The notes: a model not told the origin generated them from the letters alone. A stretch of 64,000 nucleotides of DNA from Corynebacterium resistens DSM 45100 (GCF_000177535.2 NC_015673.1:124001-188000), one strand, 5' to 3'; shown: positions 25,748 through 36,633, numbered from the stretch's first letter. Translations and numbers: made by a program.

Positions 25748-26149
25748 TTAGCGGGATGACGTAGTCGGAAAACGCAGCAACGGCAGGTACCTAGCTATGT
25801 CACCGGCGCGAGTCCCGGAGAAGTCGGCGTCGGAAGAAGAAAAAGCAACCTCACCAACCACCAAACGCAACCATTCCAACGGCGAACACTGCACCACATT
25901 GGGTGGGGTGCCACGGCGATGTTCTGGCCCCGAGACACACTGCACTGCCGCAAATGGCGGCACCCGGACCTCCACACTGTTTCCGGGGGCGAGGTCTGCG
26001 AGCAGGGCCGTCGACAATCGCACTGCCGCTGCCTGCTGGTTTCTCCCGGGCTTAGGAGCTGCGGCGGGATTGCGCACCCAGTCGAGGACTTCGGCGACGG
26101 CCTCGCGTGCGGCAGTTGACAACTCGGGCCCAGTTAAAGTTCGCTTCAT
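25748..26149 (-). CDS. Sterol carrier family (SCP_3-like) protein
   Basis: 133 residues. MKRTLTGPELSTAAREAVAEVLDWV followed by VRVPPFAAVQCVSGPEHRRGTPPNVVQCSPLEWLRLVVGE and a final SGTRAGDIARYLPL match the small actinobacterial MDMPI/SCP-2-like proteins found beside purF. Role unknown; lipid or maleylpyruvate-isomerase-like binding is only suggested by fold. The ATG used here is 69 codons inside a longer open frame; the rest of that frame overlaps the divergent thioesterase leader and was rejected. Stop is 18 bp from purF. Confidence 0.7.
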   Translation of the reverse strand: MKRTLTGPELSTAAREAVAEVLDWVRNPAAAPKPGRNQQAAAVRLSTALLADLAPGNSVEVRVPPFAAVQCVSGPEHRRGTPPNVVQCSPLEWLRLVVGEVAFSSSDADFSGTRAGDIARYLPLLRFPTTSSR

Positions 26150-26246
26150 GCTTTTCAGGCTACTAAAGGCACTAAGATAAAATTCCTGTATTGAATTGGG
26201 GCAGTTAGTAGCCGACCACGCTGACAAAGAGGAGAACATCACCACC

Positions 26247-27272
26247 ATGGCCGAGCACGAAACGACCTCCAGCACCACCGACGCCACGGGTCGCCCGCCA
26301 GAGGTGACACTGCGGTTCCTAGCCGCACCCACCGACGTGCTGATGGCGGGCGCCATGGGCGTACACGGTGGTCGCGTTTTGGAATGGATCGATAAGGCCG
26401 CTTATGCGTGTGCTGTGGGATGGGCGCAATCCTACTGCGTGACCGCCTATGTCGGGCATATCCACTTCAACCGCCCGATTCCATCGGGGCACATGGTGGA
26501 GGTGCGCAGCCGTATTGCTTACACGGGCCGTTCTTCGATGCACATTGTGAACGAAGTATTTTCCGCCGATCCTCGAGAAGGCATTTTCACCCGCGCATGT
26601 GACTGCTTGGTGATCTTTGTCGCCATGGATGAAAACCGAAAAGCCAAGCCGGTGCCCAGCTACGTCCCCCAAACGGATGAAGAAAAGCGGGTTGCCGAGG
26701 CTGCCCTGTCCCGCGTGCAGCTACGCAAGGCTATCGAAGAGGAGATGCTCCGCCAGACCTACACCGATGATTCCACGGCGCCACAACTGACGAACCGCTT
26801 CCTAGCGAAGCCGACTGACGTTAACTGGGGTGGAAACGTCCACGGTGGCACTGCGATGGAATGGATCGACGAAGCCGCCACCGCCTGCACCATGCAGTGG
26901 TCAGGCGAACGCACCGTCGCCGTCTATGCCGGTGGTATCCGTTTCTACCGCCCAGTGCATATCGGCGATCTGGTGGAGGTAGACGCGCGGTTGGTTCGCA
27001 CCGATTCCCGCTCGATGTCCGTTATCGTGCACCTGCGCGCCGGTGATCCCCGGGAGGGCAAGGACAATCTGCCTGTTGCCATCCACGCTTCGTTTACCTA
27101 TATCGCGATGGACATTGACGGCAATCCGCTGGCGGCCCGCCAGTTCGTTCCGGTCACGAATGAAGATAAGCGGCTTGAGCAGCACTCCCTGCGCCTACGT
27201 GAGCTGCGCAGCGAGTTTGTGCCCAAGCCGCTGGTGAAGCCGCTTCGCGACGATTACCGGATTACTCAATAA
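26247..27272 (+). CDS. Acyl-CoA thioesterase, double hotdog
   Basis: 341 residues with two hotdog domains in tandem. Each holds the signature: [17 protein letters not shown] (about residue 40) and [17 protein letters not shown] (about residue 210), with matching [15 protein letters not shown] and [15 protein letters not shown] strands. It resembles the cytosolic acyl-CoA hydrolases that cleave fatty acyl-CoA to free acid and CoA. Start at MAEHETTS with AGAGGAG 12 bp upstream. Its last 11 bases overlap the end of purL on the opposite strand. Confidence 0.88.
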   Translation: MAEHETTSSTTDATGRPPEVTLRFLAAPTDVLMAGAMGVHGGRVLEWIDKAAYACAVGWAQSYCVTAYVGHIHFNRPIPSGHMVEVRSRIAYTGRSSMHIVNEVFSADPREGIFTRACDCLVIFVAMDENRKAKPVPSYVPQTDEEKRVAEAALSRVQLRKAIEEEMLRQTYTDDSTAPQLTNRFLAKPTDVNWGGNVHGGTAMEWIDEAATACTMQWSGERTVAVYAGGIRFYRPVHIGDLVEVDARLVRTDSRSMSVIVHLRAGDPREGKDNLPVAIHASFTYIAMDIDGNPLAARQFVPVTNEDKRLEQHSLRLRELRSEFVPKPLVKPLRDDYRITQ

Positions 27273-29688
27273 CGGAGTTATTTCCTGTCGCGTGGCTAAA
27301 GAGCGCCGGCAAGGTAGCCTCCCATGCGCTGCGAACCTCGTCGAGATTGTAGACGAGCGCGTGGGCTAGCTCTGCTGGTTTTTCTTGGTTTGACGCCGCG
27401 CCCTTGGCGAAGACGATCTGTGCCTGGCCGGCAGCATCCTTGGTACCGGTGCTGCCGATGTGCGCCGCTGCCAGACCGAGCTGCTCAGCCGCCTGCAGCA
27501 CGACTTCACACTTGTCGCGTTCCACGACCAAGAGAATGCGGGATGCCGTCTCGGAGAACAATCCAACGAACATATCCTCCGCGATAGTCTCGGCATCTGC
27601 TTCCGAGCCTGCAGCTGGTGATGCCAAGAATGCGGTGGGATCGGCGATTACGCCGAAATCAGATTGAACCGCCAGTTCCACCAGAGCCTGGGAGAGACCA
27701 CCCTCAGACAGATCCGAGGCAGCGACAACCTTGCCACGCAGGGAGCTCATGAGCTCGGCAAGCTTCTGCTCATCCGCCAAATTGACCTTCGGTGGCATGC
27801 CTGCCAGCGCGTTATCGTGCGCTACCTGCTGCCAGATCGAGCCACCCAGTTCGTCCTGGGTCTTCTTGCCGACGAGGATAAGATCGAAATCCGTCCCCTT
27901 CTGCTCGGCGACCCGCGCGGTGACCTGCTGCGGGATGCGCGTGGAGGCGTCCTCAATAGTTCCCAGCACCGCCACAACAGGAGTCGGCAGGATAGGTGTG
28001 TTGCCCGTCTGGTTGTAGAAGGAGACGTTGCCACCGGTAACCGGAGTGGTCAGCTCAGCACAGCCGTCGGCAAGTCCACGGACAGCCTCTCGGAACTGCC
28101 ACATCACGCCTGGGTCCTCTGGGGAACCGAAGTTCAGGCAGTTGGAGACTGCCACGGGAGTGGCACCAGTAGCGGCGACATTGCGGTGCGCCTCAGCCAA
28201 CGCCAGTTGCGCACCCGTGCGGGGGTCGAGCCTGGTGTAGCGACCGGAGGCATCCGTGGCTACGGCAATACCGCGATTGGTTTCCTCGTCGATGCGCAAC
28301 ACGCCTGCATCGGCGTCCTTGGCCAACACAGTATTGCCACGGACGTATCGATCGTATTGCTCGGTGATGAACTCGCGGGAGCACAGCGCTGGAGAACTAG
28401 CCAGGTCTAGGACCAATTGGCGCAGCTCCATAGCGGTGCGGGGGCGCTGCAGATTGGGCTCCGCGTTGAGCTCATCTTGGTCCGCTGGGCGCTCGTAGGG
28501 GCGCTCGTAAACTGGCCCTTCCTCTGCCATGGAGTGTGGCGGAGCATCGACGACGATCTCACCTTGGTGCTCGATGGTCAGGCGATTATCGTGCTCGGTG
28601 ACATAGCCGATGTCCGAAGCCAGCACATCCCAGCGTCGACAAATCTCCATGAACTCATCGACATTCTCCGGCTTCACGACGGCCATCATGCGCTCTTGCG
28701 ATTCGGAGCTCAGGATCTCCGCAGCGGTCATGCCCTCCGCACGCAAGTGCACGTTATCTAGGTTGACGTGCATACCGCCGTCGCCAGCAGACGCCAGCTC
28801 CGAGGTCGCACACGACAGCCCAGCACCGCCGAGGTCCTGAATACCCACCACAACGCCGGCTTCGTACAAGTCCAAGCAGCACTCAATGAGCACCTTCTCT
28901 GCAAAGGGGTCGCCCACCTGAACTGCTGGTAGCTTACGCTCGGCTCCTTCTTCGAAGGTGTCTGACGCCAAAACGGATACGCCACCGATTCCATCCAGGC
29001 CCGTGCGGGAACCGAAGAGGATCACGCGGTTGCCTGTACCGGATGCGAAGGCCAGTTTGAGATCATCCACCCGCAAGGTTCCTACACCCAAAGCGTTAAC
29101 CAAGGGGTTGCCTGCGTACGATTCATCGAAGACAGTCTCACCACCGAGGTTCGGCAGACCGAGCGAGTTGCCGTATCCGCCCACACCAGCGACCACACCA
29201 GGGAGAACACGCTGGGTATCGGGGGCATCAGCAGGACCGAAGCGCAGCTGATCCATTACTGCCACAGGACGTGCACCCATAGCCATGATGTCGCGGATGA
29301 TGCCGCCCACACCGGTGGCCGCACCTTGATAAGGCTCCACATAGGAAGGGTGATTGTGGCTCTCGACCTTGAACGTGACGGCGTGGCCGTCGCCGATGTC
29401 GATCACACCAGCGTTCTCACCGATGCCTGCAAGCATCTTGGACTTCATTTCATCCGTGGTGGTTTCACCAAAGTAGCGCAGGTGCACCTTGGAGGACTTG
29501 TAGGAGCAGTGCTCCGACCACATGATGGAGTACATCGCCAGCTCGGCGTCGGTTGGCCGGCGACCAAGGATTTCCTTGATACGCGCGTACTCGTCGTCCT
29601 TCAGGCCCAACTCTGCGTAGGGTTGCTGCAGATCGGGGTTGGCCTGCGCCTCGGCGACAGTATCGTTGTGAACTTTATTCTCAGTCAT
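27262..29688 (-). CDS. purL: Phosphoribosylformylglycinamidine synthase subunit PurL
   Basis: Large ATP-binding subunit of FGAM synthase; works with PurQ (glutaminase) and PurS. 808 residues, the usual size of small-type PurL. Landmarks: [79 protein letters not shown]. Start at MTENKVHN; 30 further upstream codons overlap purQ and were rejected. purS-purQ-purL are consecutive on the minus strand with short or overlapping junctions. Confidence 0.96.
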   Translation of the reverse strand: MTENKVHNDTVAEAQANPDLQQPYAELGLKDDEYARIKEILGRRPTDAELAMYSIMWSEHCSYKSSKVHLRYFGETTTDEMKSKMLAGIGENAGVIDIGDGHAVTFKVESHNHPSYVEPYQGAATGVGGIIRDIMAMGARPVAVMDQLRFGPADAPDTQRVLPGVVAGVGGYGNSLGLPNLGGETVFDESYAGNPLVNALGVGTLRVDDLKLAFASGTGNRVILFGSRTGLDGIGGVSVLASDTFEEGAERKLPAVQVGDPFAEKVLIECCLDLYEAGVVVGIQDLGGAGLSCATSELASAGDGGMHVNLDNVHLRAEGMTAAEILSSESQERMMAVVKPENVDEFMEICRRWDVLASDIGYVTEHDNRLTIEHQGEIVVDAPPHSMAEEGPVYERPYERPADQDELNAEPNLQRPRTAMELRQLVLDLASSPALCSREFITEQYDRYVRGNTVLAKDADAGVLRIDEETNRGIAVATDASGRYTRLDPRTGAQLALAEAHRNVAATGATPVAVSNCLNFGSPEDPGVMWQFREAVRGLADGCAELTTPVTGGNVSFYNQTGNTPILPTPVVAVLGTIEDASTRIPQQVTARVAEQKGTDFDLILVGKKTQDELGGSIWQQVAHDNALAGMPPKVNLADEQKLAELMSSLRGKVVAASDLSEGGLSQALVELAVQSDFGVIADPTAFLASPAAGSEADAETIAEDMFVGLFSETASRILLVVERDKCEVVLQAAEQLGLAAAHIGSTGTKDAAGQAQIVFAKGAASNQEKPAELAHALVYNLDEVRSAWEATLPALFSHATGNNSVIE

Positions 29689-29704
29689 GATGCGGCGTCG
29701 GCTC

Positions 29705-30373
29705 CTAGGAAACGAGAGTGTGCAGGACGGAAGTGAACAGCCCCAGTCCGTCGGTGGATGGACCGGTGAGCTCTTCAACTGCGTGCTCGGGGTGTGGCAT
29801 GAGGCCTACGACGCGACCATTTTCGCTGCACACACCAGCAATAGAATTGCGGGAACCGTTGTGGTTCTCGGCGTAACGGAACACCACGCGCCCGGAATCC
29901 TCTAGCTGCTTGAGTGTCTCATCGTCAGCTTGGAAACGACCTTCACCGTGCTTGGTAGGCACCAAGATACGGTCGGTCTTAATCCCTTGAGTCCACGGGG
30001 TGTTCTTGTTTTCTACCTCGAGGTAGATATCGCGACACACGAAGTGCAGGCCTTCATTCCGAGTCAGCGCGCCTGGTAGCAAGCCCGCTTCCTGCAGGAT
30101 TTGGAAGCCATTGCAAATACCCAGCACTGGGGTGCCACGTCCAGCTGCTTCTACCACTGCTTTCATTGCTGGAGCGATGGAGGCGATAGCACCCGCGCGC
30201 AGGTAATCGCCATAAGAGAATCCACCGGGCACCACCACGGCGTCTACGTTCTTGAGATCTTCATCCGCGTGCCACAGCTCGACAGCCTCAGCACCAGCCA
30301 AACGGACAGCGCGAGCGGCATCGACATCGTCGAGTGTTCCCGGAAAGGTGATCACGCCAATGCGTGCACTCAC
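29705..30373 (-). CDS. purQ: Phosphoribosylformylglycinamidine synthase subunit PurQ
   Basis: Glutamine amidotransferase that supplies ammonia to PurL. 222 residues. Class-I triad: Cys in [12 protein letters not shown], His and Glu in [14 protein letters not shown] start overlaps the purS stop by four bases (GTGA), indicating translational coupling. Confidence 0.96.
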   Translation of the reverse strand: MSARIGVITFPGTLDDVDAARAVRLAGAEAVELWHADEDLKNVDAVVVPGGFSYGDYLRAGAIASIAPAMKAVVEAAGRGTPVLGICNGFQILQEAGLLPGALTRNEGLHFVCRDIYLEVENKNTPWTQGIKTDRILVPTKHGEGRFQADDETLKQLEDSGRVVFRYAENHNGSRNSIAGVCSENGRVVGLMPHPEHAVEELTGPSTDGLGLFTSVLHTLVS

Positions 30374-30627
30374 TTGGCAGCCTCCACATTCTCGGTCTCA
30401 ACAACAACGTCGTAGTCTTCGATCACGGTGTTAGCCAGCAGATCGTGGGCAATGCGCTCAAGATCTTCCTTGCTGACGTTATCCTCCACATCCAGTTCGA
30501 AGCGCTTACCCTGACGGACATCGTTCACGCCACTGATCCCGATGCGCCCAAGGGCACGGACAACCGCCTGGCCCTGTGGATCGAGGATTTCCTTCTTCGG
30601 CATAACGTTGACAACAACACGAGCCAT
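30370..30627 (-). CDS. purS: Phosphoribosylformylglycinamidine synthase subunit PurS
   Basis: 85-residue small subunit that joins PurL and Pur[23 protein letters not shown] and [10 protein letters not shown] are typical of the family. ATG start. First gene of purSQL; the 137 bp upstream contain no further gene. Confidence 0.95.
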   Translation of the reverse strand: MARVVVNVMPKKEILDPQGQAVVRALGRIGISGVNDVRQGKRFELDVEDNVSKEDLERIAHDLLANTVIEDYDVVVETENVEAAK

Positions 30628-30764
30628 GGTGATTCGTTTCTCCCAGCTTTAAGGGTGGAATTTACTGCCCCATCCTAACATTGACCCCCGCAACCCAAAT
30701 TCCATGTTCGCCTAGGGTGCCCCTTCCCTAAATGAGCGTGGCGGCGTCGAGTTAAAAAAGCTTT

Positions 30765-31505
30765 TTAGGCGACGCCAACACGACGGCCAGCGACGACCTC
30801 CTGCGGGTGGGCGAAAGATTCGTACGTGGTGCCTACATAGCCCGCGCTGTGGAGGATGTGCAGGGCACGCTCGAGGTCTCGGAACACGGAATCCTTCGTA
30901 GCTTTGCCCGCGGACACGGAAATGCGAACATCGTGGCCCTTGGCGACCATGCGCTGAACTGTGCGCAGCACATTTCGGCGCCACCACTTCGCAGCACCGA
31001 ACCCCTCCCCGAAGGCTAGAACGCGAACGGGGTGAGCGATGTCTCCCACGAGGTCCCAGACGTGATACGCATCCGCTGCCACCTCAAACCCAGCTTTCCA
31101 AGCCGCTTCCATCGCACCAGAGGAAGCGCCCCACCGAGAAGGCGCGAAGACGCGAGGGTGTATGCCCAATTGCGCTAACTGGCGGCACGCGCCATTGATG
31201 CGCAGCGAGGATTCGTGGCGCCCGAGCTGGAAAAATTCGCCCTTTTCGACCTGCCCGGAAGAGTGATAGAGGGGCCCCAGACCACCCAAGAGGATCTCGT
31301 GGCCCCGCGCCGCGGAATCTAGAATGAGTTCCAGCGCAGGTGCATCTTCCCTCAAACGCCACTCTGGCCCGTTGACATTGACCACCAGCCCGGCGCGGTA
31401 GCCGTACTCCCGCGCCATGTCGCAAATTCTTTGGGCGGTGAGCACATCATCGCCCGCAATAGAACTGACGGAAAGCATGAGACGGGGTTGACGGGAGGCG
31501 TTCAT
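30765..31505 (-). CDS. DUF2334-like deacetylase-fold protein with degenerate active site
   Basis: 246 residues of the polysaccharide-deacetylase-related DUF2334 fold. The N-terminal strand reads LMLSVSSIAGDD where active relatives have Asp motifs such as SIDDV, and the segment ILLGGLGPLYHSSGQVEKGEFF replaces the usual LHGYTH. Downstream strands are intact (RVFAPSRWGASSGAMEAAWKAGFEV, VRISVSAGKATKDSVFRDLERAL). No signal peptide. It may be a non-catalytic or altered-specificity member. Substrate unknown. Confidence 0.6.
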   Translation of the reverse strand: MNASRQPRLMLSVSSIAGDDVLTAQRICDMAREYGYRAGLVVNVNGPEWRLREDAPALELILDSAARGHEILLGGLGPLYHSSGQVEKGEFFQLGRHESSLRINGACRQLAQLGIHPRVFAPSRWGASSGAMEAAWKAGFEVAADAYHVWDLVGDIAHPVRVLAFGEGFGAAKWWRRNVLRTVQRMVAKGHDVRISVSAGKATKDSVFRDLERALHILHSAGYVGTTYESFAHPQEVVAGRRVGVA

Positions 31506-31613
31506 GCCTTGAAAGCCTGTCAGATCTAGGTAAAGGGGGCGTTACGAAGAGGCGACTTTTTGGGGAAAGATTTCCTTAGGGAAACAGATTGCAGCCATGT
31601 GTAGAAGTAAGGC

Positions 31614-33773
31614 TTAAGCCAAACCCATGCGCTCGAGCTCCCACGCGGTTTCGAAGGCGATTTCCTTCCATTGCTCGTAACGCCCGGAAACCCCACCATG
31701 GCCGGAAGCTAGGTCAATCTTCATGAGCGCATCTGCTCCTGCGACATCGCGCAGTTTCGCGACCCACTTGGCCGGTTCAACGTAGAGAACACGGGTGTCA
31801 TTGAGGCTGGTCACCGCCAAGATAGCTGGATACTTGGTCTCTGGGTCGATGTTCTCATACGGCGCATAGCTGGCCATGTAGTCATAGACCTCAGGATCGT
31901 GGTAAGGGTCGCCCCATTCATCCCATTCAGTCACGGTCAAAGGTAGATCCGGCATCAGCATGGAAGTCAACGGATCCACGAACGGAACGATGGCCTGCAC
32001 ACCGCTAAACCGATCCGGTGCCATGTTTGCGATGGCACCCATGAGCATGCCACCTGCAGATCCGCCTTCGGCCACCATCGTCTCGGCTGTGGTTACTCCC
32101 GTTTCAATAAGATGATCCGCCACATCGATGAAGTCAGTGAAAGTGTTCATCTTCTTAAGTTGCTTACCGTTGTCATACCAAGCGCGCCCCATTTCTCCGC
32201 CGCCGCGAACGTGCGCGATAGCGAAAATGCCTCCGCGATCCAGCATTGGCAATCGCGCGGTGAGGAAGGCCGGATCTCGAGAGATCTCGTAAGAACCGTA
32301 GCCATACAACAGCACGGGGTTCGGTTGGTTTAAGTCAAGATCAGCGCGGTAGATCAACGAGACAGGAACCTGCGCTCCATCGCGTGCGGTCACCCACACG
32401 CGACGGGCTACGTAGTCTCCAGGCTTAAACGGAGTGCCATCTGGCGCGGGGAGCACGATCTGTTCTTTTCGTAGAACCTTCTCCCCCGTTGCCAAGTCCA
32501 TATCGAACACTCGAGCCGGGCGTACGAAGCTGGTCACCACAATGCGAAGAACCGGGCTTTCCCATTCGGAATTGCCGGTGGTATTAACGCTGACGAGCTC
32601 CTCGTCAACAGCAATGGGGACAAACTCGCTAAAGCCATTGCGAATATCCATGAGGTAGGCAGTTTCAACGGCATCTTCGCGCAGTTCAAGCACCAGGTAG
32701 TTCCGGAAAACCTCTACGCCATCCACGCGAGCGTCATCACGGTGGGCCACCAGGGTGGAAACATCAGCGAGCGTTTCGATCCTGCCTACTGGGTGGTATC
32801 CCAATTCACTATTGACGCCGTTTCGATTGTGCACAACCATCCAGTAGTCACGGCCATCGACGACTGCATGGTCCACCCCGTATTCGATGCCGTTTTCCCG
32901 TGGCAGGATGCAGGTCAATTCAGCATCGGGATCCTGGAGATCCAAGTACCAGCACTCACTGGTGACCTTGGAGCTGGTCGATACCAGCAAGTAGCGCTCA
33001 GACCGGGTAGTACCTACACCTGTCCAGTAGCGCTCATCTTCCTCACGGAAAACCAGCTCGTCTTCCTCTACTGGTGTGCCTAGGGTGTGCTTCCAAATCT
33101 CGTGCGGCCGCCATGCATCGTCCACTCGCTGGTAGTAGACGGTATCGTTTCCAACCCAGGTGGCACCGTAGCTAATGTTGCTGATTTCCTCCGGCCAGTG
33201 CTCACCGGTGGTCAGATCCTTAAAACGCATCTTAAAGCGCTCATCACCGGCGAGATCCACGGAGTACGCCAACCGCGTGCCATCTAGCGTCACACTCGCG
33301 GCACCCAAGCTGAAGAATTTGCTGCCCTCGGCCAGCGCGTTGGCGTCGAGGAATACTTCCTCGTCTTCGGCAGCAGTCCCTGCTTCGATCCGTGGTGGGG
33401 TCCAGTCGTCAACTTCACGTGCGGGGATACGACACATCGTCGGATAGTTCTTTCCCTCCTCAGTACGGGAGAAGTACCACCACTGGCCAGAACGTACTGG
33501 AACGGAGAGATCCGTTTCCTGAACCCGAGCCTTGATTTCTTCGAAAATGTCCTTCTTCAGGGAATCCAAGTGCGAAGTGCGGTGTTCCGTCCAAGCATTC
33601 TCGGCCTTGAGGTGAGCCATGAGCTCTTCGGATTCTTTGTCCCGCATCCATTCGTAGTTATCTACGAAATCTCGGCCGTGGAAGGTGCGAGTAGTGGGGT
33701 GCTTTCGGGGCACTGGAGCTTTAATGTCCGACGTGCTCGCAGCAGTGTTCTGAGAAGGGTTTTCAGTCGACAT
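31614..33773 (-). CDS. ptrB: Oligopeptidase B-like prolyl oligopeptidase (S9A)
   Basis: 719-residue cytoplasmic serine peptidase, cutting short peptides after basic residues in characterised family members. N-terminal beta-propeller begins at HPTTRTFHGRDFVDNYEWMRDKES. The C-terminal alpha/beta-hydrolase domain has GYGSYE, the Ser in AEGGSAGGMLMG, the Asp in SLNDTRVLYVEP and the His in SGHGGVSGR. The start at MSTENPSQ has GGGGG three bases upstream, inside a perfect palindrome that also contains the start codon. An ATG 11 codons upstream would read through that palindrome. Confidence 0.92.
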   Translation of the reverse strand: MSTENPSQNTAASTSDIKAPVPRKHPTTRTFHGRDFVDNYEWMRDKESEELMAHLKAENAWTEHRTSHLDSLKKDIFEEIKARVQETDLSVPVRSGQWWYFSRTEEGKNYPTMCRIPAREVDDWTPPRIEAGTAAEDEEVFLDANALAEGSKFFSLGAASVTLDGTRLAYSVDLAGDERFKMRFKDLTTGEHWPEEISNISYGATWVGNDTVYYQRVDDAWRPHEIWKHTLGTPVEEDELVFREEDERYWTGVGTTRSERYLLVSTSSKVTSECWYLDLQDPDAELTCILPRENGIEYGVDHAVVDGRDYWMVVHNRNGVNSELGYHPVGRIETLADVSTLVAHRDDARVDGVEVFRNYLVLELREDAVETAYLMDIRNGFSEFVPIAVDEELVSVNTTGNSEWESPVLRIVVTSFVRPARVFDMDLATGEKVLRKEQIVLPAPDGTPFKPGDYVARRVWVTARDGAQVPVSLIYRADLDLNQPNPVLLYGYGSYEISRDPAFLTARLPMLDRGGIFAIAHVRGGGEMGRAWYDNGKQLKKMNTFTDFIDVADHLIETGVTTAETMVAEGGSAGGMLMGAIANMAPDRFSGVQAIVPFVDPLTSMLMPDLPLTVTEWDEWGDPYHDPEVYDYMASYAPYENIDPETKYPAILAVTSLNDTRVLYVEPAKWVAKLRDVAGADALMKIDLASGHGGVSGRYEQWKEIAFETAWELERMGLA

Positions 33774-33803
33774 AAACCCCCACTGTAACAGTGGGGGTTT
33801 ATG
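33771..33803 (-). promoter_or_regulatory. Palindrome covering the ptrB start codon and ribosome site
   Basis: A 33-bp perfect palindrome with 16-base arms beginning CATAAACCCCCACTGT and a single central base. It lies 25 bp after the purC stop. As RNA it would form an 11-16 bp stem that buries both the G-rich ribosome site and the ptrB ATG. The short U tract (TTT) is weak for a terminator. It could end purC transcription, control ptrB translation, or both. Confidence 0.6.
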
Positions 33804-33828
33804 CATCGGCTAGTAGTTGTATAAGTGA

Positions 33829-34722
33829 CTACACGCAGCTACCAATCCACTCCGCAAAGCGCTTTCCGGAGATCTTTTCATATGCCTCCACATAGCGCGC
33901 ACGAGTGGCCTCCACCACGGAACCTGGCAGCGCTGGCGGTGGTGTGCCGTCCTTTTTATCCCAGCCAGATTTAGGCCCGGTGAGCCAGTTGCGCACGTAT
34001 TGCTTATCGAACGAAGGCTGCACCTTGCCCTCTTCGTACTCTTCTGCTGGCCAGTAACGGGAAGAATCCGGTGTCAAAACCTCATCAGCCAACACCAGCT
34101 GGCCGTTTTCGTCGAGGCCAAATTCAAACTTTGTATCCGCCAAAATCACGCCGCGCTCGCGTGCCATTTCCGCAGCTAGAGAGTAAATGGCCAGGGTGGC
34201 GTCGCGAAGCTCCTTTGCCCGATCCTCTCCAAGGGCTTCGACCACCACATCAAAGCTAACGTTTTCATCGTGATCCCCCACCTCTGCCTTCGTCGCTGGG
34301 GTGAAGATAGGCTCCGGCAACCGAGAAGCCTCAGTGAGCCCTTCCGGTAGTTCGACGCCACAAACCGTGCCGGTCTCGTTGTATTCCTTAAGCCCCGAAC
34401 CAGTGAGGTAGCCACGGGCGACGCACTCAAATGGCAGCATTTCCAGCTTCTTACACACCATTGCCCGCCCCAGAACGGAAGCAGGGATGCGCTCATCGTC
34501 TAGAGGACCCGCGAGGTGATTCGGGAAATCAATATTGTCGAAGAAGAAGGCACTCATCGCGGTGAGCACCCTCCCCTTATCAGGGATTTCCGTATCGAGG
34601 ACGAAGTCGTACGCACTGATGCGGTCGGTAACAACCATCAGCAGCGTGTCAGCATCAATTTCGTAAATCTCGCGCACCTTGCCGGCGGAGATGTGCTCGT
34701 AATCGGAAAGTTCAGGACGCAT
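33829..34722 (-). CDS. purC: SAICAR synthetase PurC
   Basis: Joins CAIR and aspartate using ATP to form SAICAR. 297 residues. Landmarks: [102 protein letters not shown] start ([10 protein letters not shown]). Divergent from the oligopeptide transporter. Confidence 0.96.
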   Translation of the reverse strand: MRPELSDYEHISAGKVREIYEIDADTLLMVVTDRISAYDFVLDTEIPDKGRVLTAMSAFFFDNIDFPNHLAGPLDDERIPASVLGRAMVCKKLEMLPFECVARGYLTGSGLKEYNETGTVCGVELPEGLTEASRLPEPIFTPATKAEVGDHDENVSFDVVVEALGEDRAKELRDATLAIYSLAAEMARERGVILADTKFEFGLDENGQLVLADEVLTPDSSRYWPAEEYEEGKVQPSFDKQYVRNWLTGPKSGWDKKDGTPPPALPGSVVEATRARYVEAYEKISGKRFAEWIGSCV

Positions 34723-34837
34723 GATGAAAAAGTCTAGACCCGTCCGAGTGCTTTTACTATTCCAAACGAACTACCCGCCCCCACCCAGCGATTCTGAAGG
34801 CGAAAATATCCCTGATCCTGCGTTTCGATGATGGAAT

Positions 34838-34874
34838 CTAGGCAATAGTTGCCCCCAGATTGTGTCCTAGGCAA
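34838..34874. promoter_or_regulatory. Repeated CTAGGCAA motif between purC and oppA
   Basis: CTAGGCAA occurs twice, at 34838-34845 and 34867-34874, spaced 29 bp. The first is part of a GGCAA-TAG-TTGCC inverted repeat. Location in a 288-bp divergent intergenic region suggests an operator for purC, oppA or both. No regulator is identified. Confidence 0.35.
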
Positions 34875-35010
34875 CATTTTCTTTTTCCTTTCTAGGCGTC
34901 TTGCTCTTATCATCAATCCAACGCTGTGCGCTCCAAGAAAATTTTGCGAGCAACAGAAACAGTGATTGAACTGGTCCCAGCGCAGCTAGACGTGAAAGAG
35001 GAAACGGCAC

Positions 35011-36633
35011 ATGAAAGCGAAAAGAGTTCTGGCAGCGCTAGCGGCCATGACCCTCACCGCGAGCCTGACATCTTGTTCCACCAAGCAGCCCGAAGCAGCA
35101 GCGGAGCTTATTTCGATCTACAGTTCGGAACCGCAAAATCCTTTGGTGCCCACCAACACCACTGAAAACGGTGGCGGCGTGCTTCTGGAAACACTTTTCG
35201 ATGGTCTCGTGGGCTATGACCCAGAAGGCAAGCCCTTTAACAAAGTGGCAAAATCTATCACCCCCAACGCGGACTCCACGAAGTTCACCGTGGAAATCAA
35301 AAAAGGCTGGAAGTTCCACAACGGGGAAGAAGTCACCTCCGATAATTTCATCAAGGCATGGACTTTCGGCGCCGACACAAAGAACGGCCAGTTGGGCAGC
35401 GATTTCTTCGCAAACATCAAGGGGTTTGATGAGCTCAATGGCGAAAAGCGAACCACCGATTCGCTTTCCGGCTTGCGCAAGATCGATGATCACAAGTTCA
35501 CGGTTGAATTAAGCGCGCCGGAATCTACGTGGCCACTGCGTTTGGGGTACAGCTCCTATGTCCCTTTGCCCAAGGTGGCGTTTGAAGATATGGATGCCTT
35601 TGGTGAGCACCCCATCGGAAACGGCCCGTACATGATGGACGGGGCCGATGCATGGACTCACAACGTCAATATTCGTTTGAAGCCTTTCGACGGATACAGT
35701 GGCCCCAACAAGCCTCAAAACAAGGGGCTCAACTTCGTCTTTTACACCAGTCAAGATACGGCCTATGCGGATATGCAGGCAGGCGACCTAGATTCGATTC
35801 GCGAAACGGTGGGCCCAAATGCCTACCCTTCCTATGAAGCAGACTTCCCTAAATCGCATAGCAACCGTCCGTACGCAGCGATTGAGTCTTTCGGTATTCC
35901 CTACGCCTTGGATCATTTCAAGGACGATGAGGAAGGCAAGCTACGTCGCCAAGCCATCAGTATGGCGATTGATCGCAACCTCATTACCGAGAAACTATTC
36001 TTCGGCGCCCGTACACCCGCGCGTGATTTCGGTTCGCCCACCTTGGGAGGCACGCCAGACATTAAGGGTAAAGAAGTGCTTTCCTACCAACCAGACAAGG
36101 CCCGCGAGCTGTGGGCTAAGGCTGACAAGATCCGTCCATACAACAGCACATTCAAAATCGCCTACAACGCCGACGGTGGGCACCAGCCCTGGGTAGAGGC
36201 CGTTACCAACAGCATCCGCCAAACACTCAACATCAAGGCCGAAGGTAAGGCGTACCCGAATTTCAAGGGTTTACGTGATGACGTTGTCAACGACAAACTC
36301 GATTCTGGCTATCGCACCGGCTGGCTGGGTGACTACCCTTCGATCGCAAACTCCCTAGAATCCCAATACCGGACGAAGGGCAGCTCTAACGACTCGGGCT
36401 ACTCCAACCAGCAGTTCGACAAACTCCTCTCGACAGCTGCAAGCAGCTCAAGCGCAAAAGAAGCACAGCCTATCTACAACCAAGCGCAGGGAATCTTGAT
36501 GCAGGACTTGCCGCAGATTCCGTTGTGGTACAAATCTGCCTCCACTGCATGGAACCCAAAGCTGAAAAACTTCCAAACAGGGTGGAATGGCTACCCAGAG
36601 TTCACCAAGCTAACAAAGGAAGGTGACGAATAA
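35011..36633 (+). CDS. oppA: Oligopeptide ABC transporter substrate-binding lipoprotein
   Basis: 540-residue SBP_bac_5-family lipoprotein. Signal and lipobox: ALAAMTLTASLTSCS with Cys22. The fold is typical: NTTENGGGVLLETLFDGLVGYD, FTVEIKKGWKFHNGEEVTSDNFIKAWTF, and ALDHFKDDEEGKLRRQAISMAIDR. Binds peptides outside the membrane and delivers them to the permeases. First gene of a four-gene operon with tightly overlapping junctions; the stop overlaps the next start (TAATG). Peptide class cannot be read from sequence. Confidence 0.92.
   Translation: MKAKRVLAALAAMTLTASLTSCSTKQPEAAAELISIYSSEPQNPLVPTNTTENGGGVLLETLFDGLVGYDPEGKPFNKVAKSITPNADSTKFTVEIKKGWKFHNGEEVTSDNFIKAWTFGADTKNGQLGSDFFANIKGFDELNGEKRTTDSLSGLRKIDDHKFTVELSAPESTWPLRLGYSSYVPLPKVAFEDMDAFGEHPIGNGPYMMDGADAWTHNVNIRLKPFDGYSGPNKPQNKGLNFVFYTSQDTAYADMQAGDLDSIRETVGPNAYPSYEADFPKSHSNRPYAAIESFGIPYALDHFKDDEEGKLRRQAISMAIDRNLITEKLFFGARTPARDFGSPTLGGTPDIKGKEVLSYQPDKARELWAKADKIRPYNSTFKIAYNADGGHQPWVEAVTNSIRQTLNIKAEGKAYPNFKGLRDDVVNDKLDSGYRTGWLGDYPSIANSLESQYRTKGSSNDSGYSNQQFDKLLSTAASSSSAKEAQPIYNQAQGILMQDLPQIPLWYKSASTAWNPKLKNFQTGWNGYPEFTKLTKEGDE

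Noticed and set aside
26150..26356. N-terminal extension of the sterol-carrier-like protein
   Set aside because: It overlaps the thioesterase start region and lacks conserved sequence; the protein fits family length from 26149.
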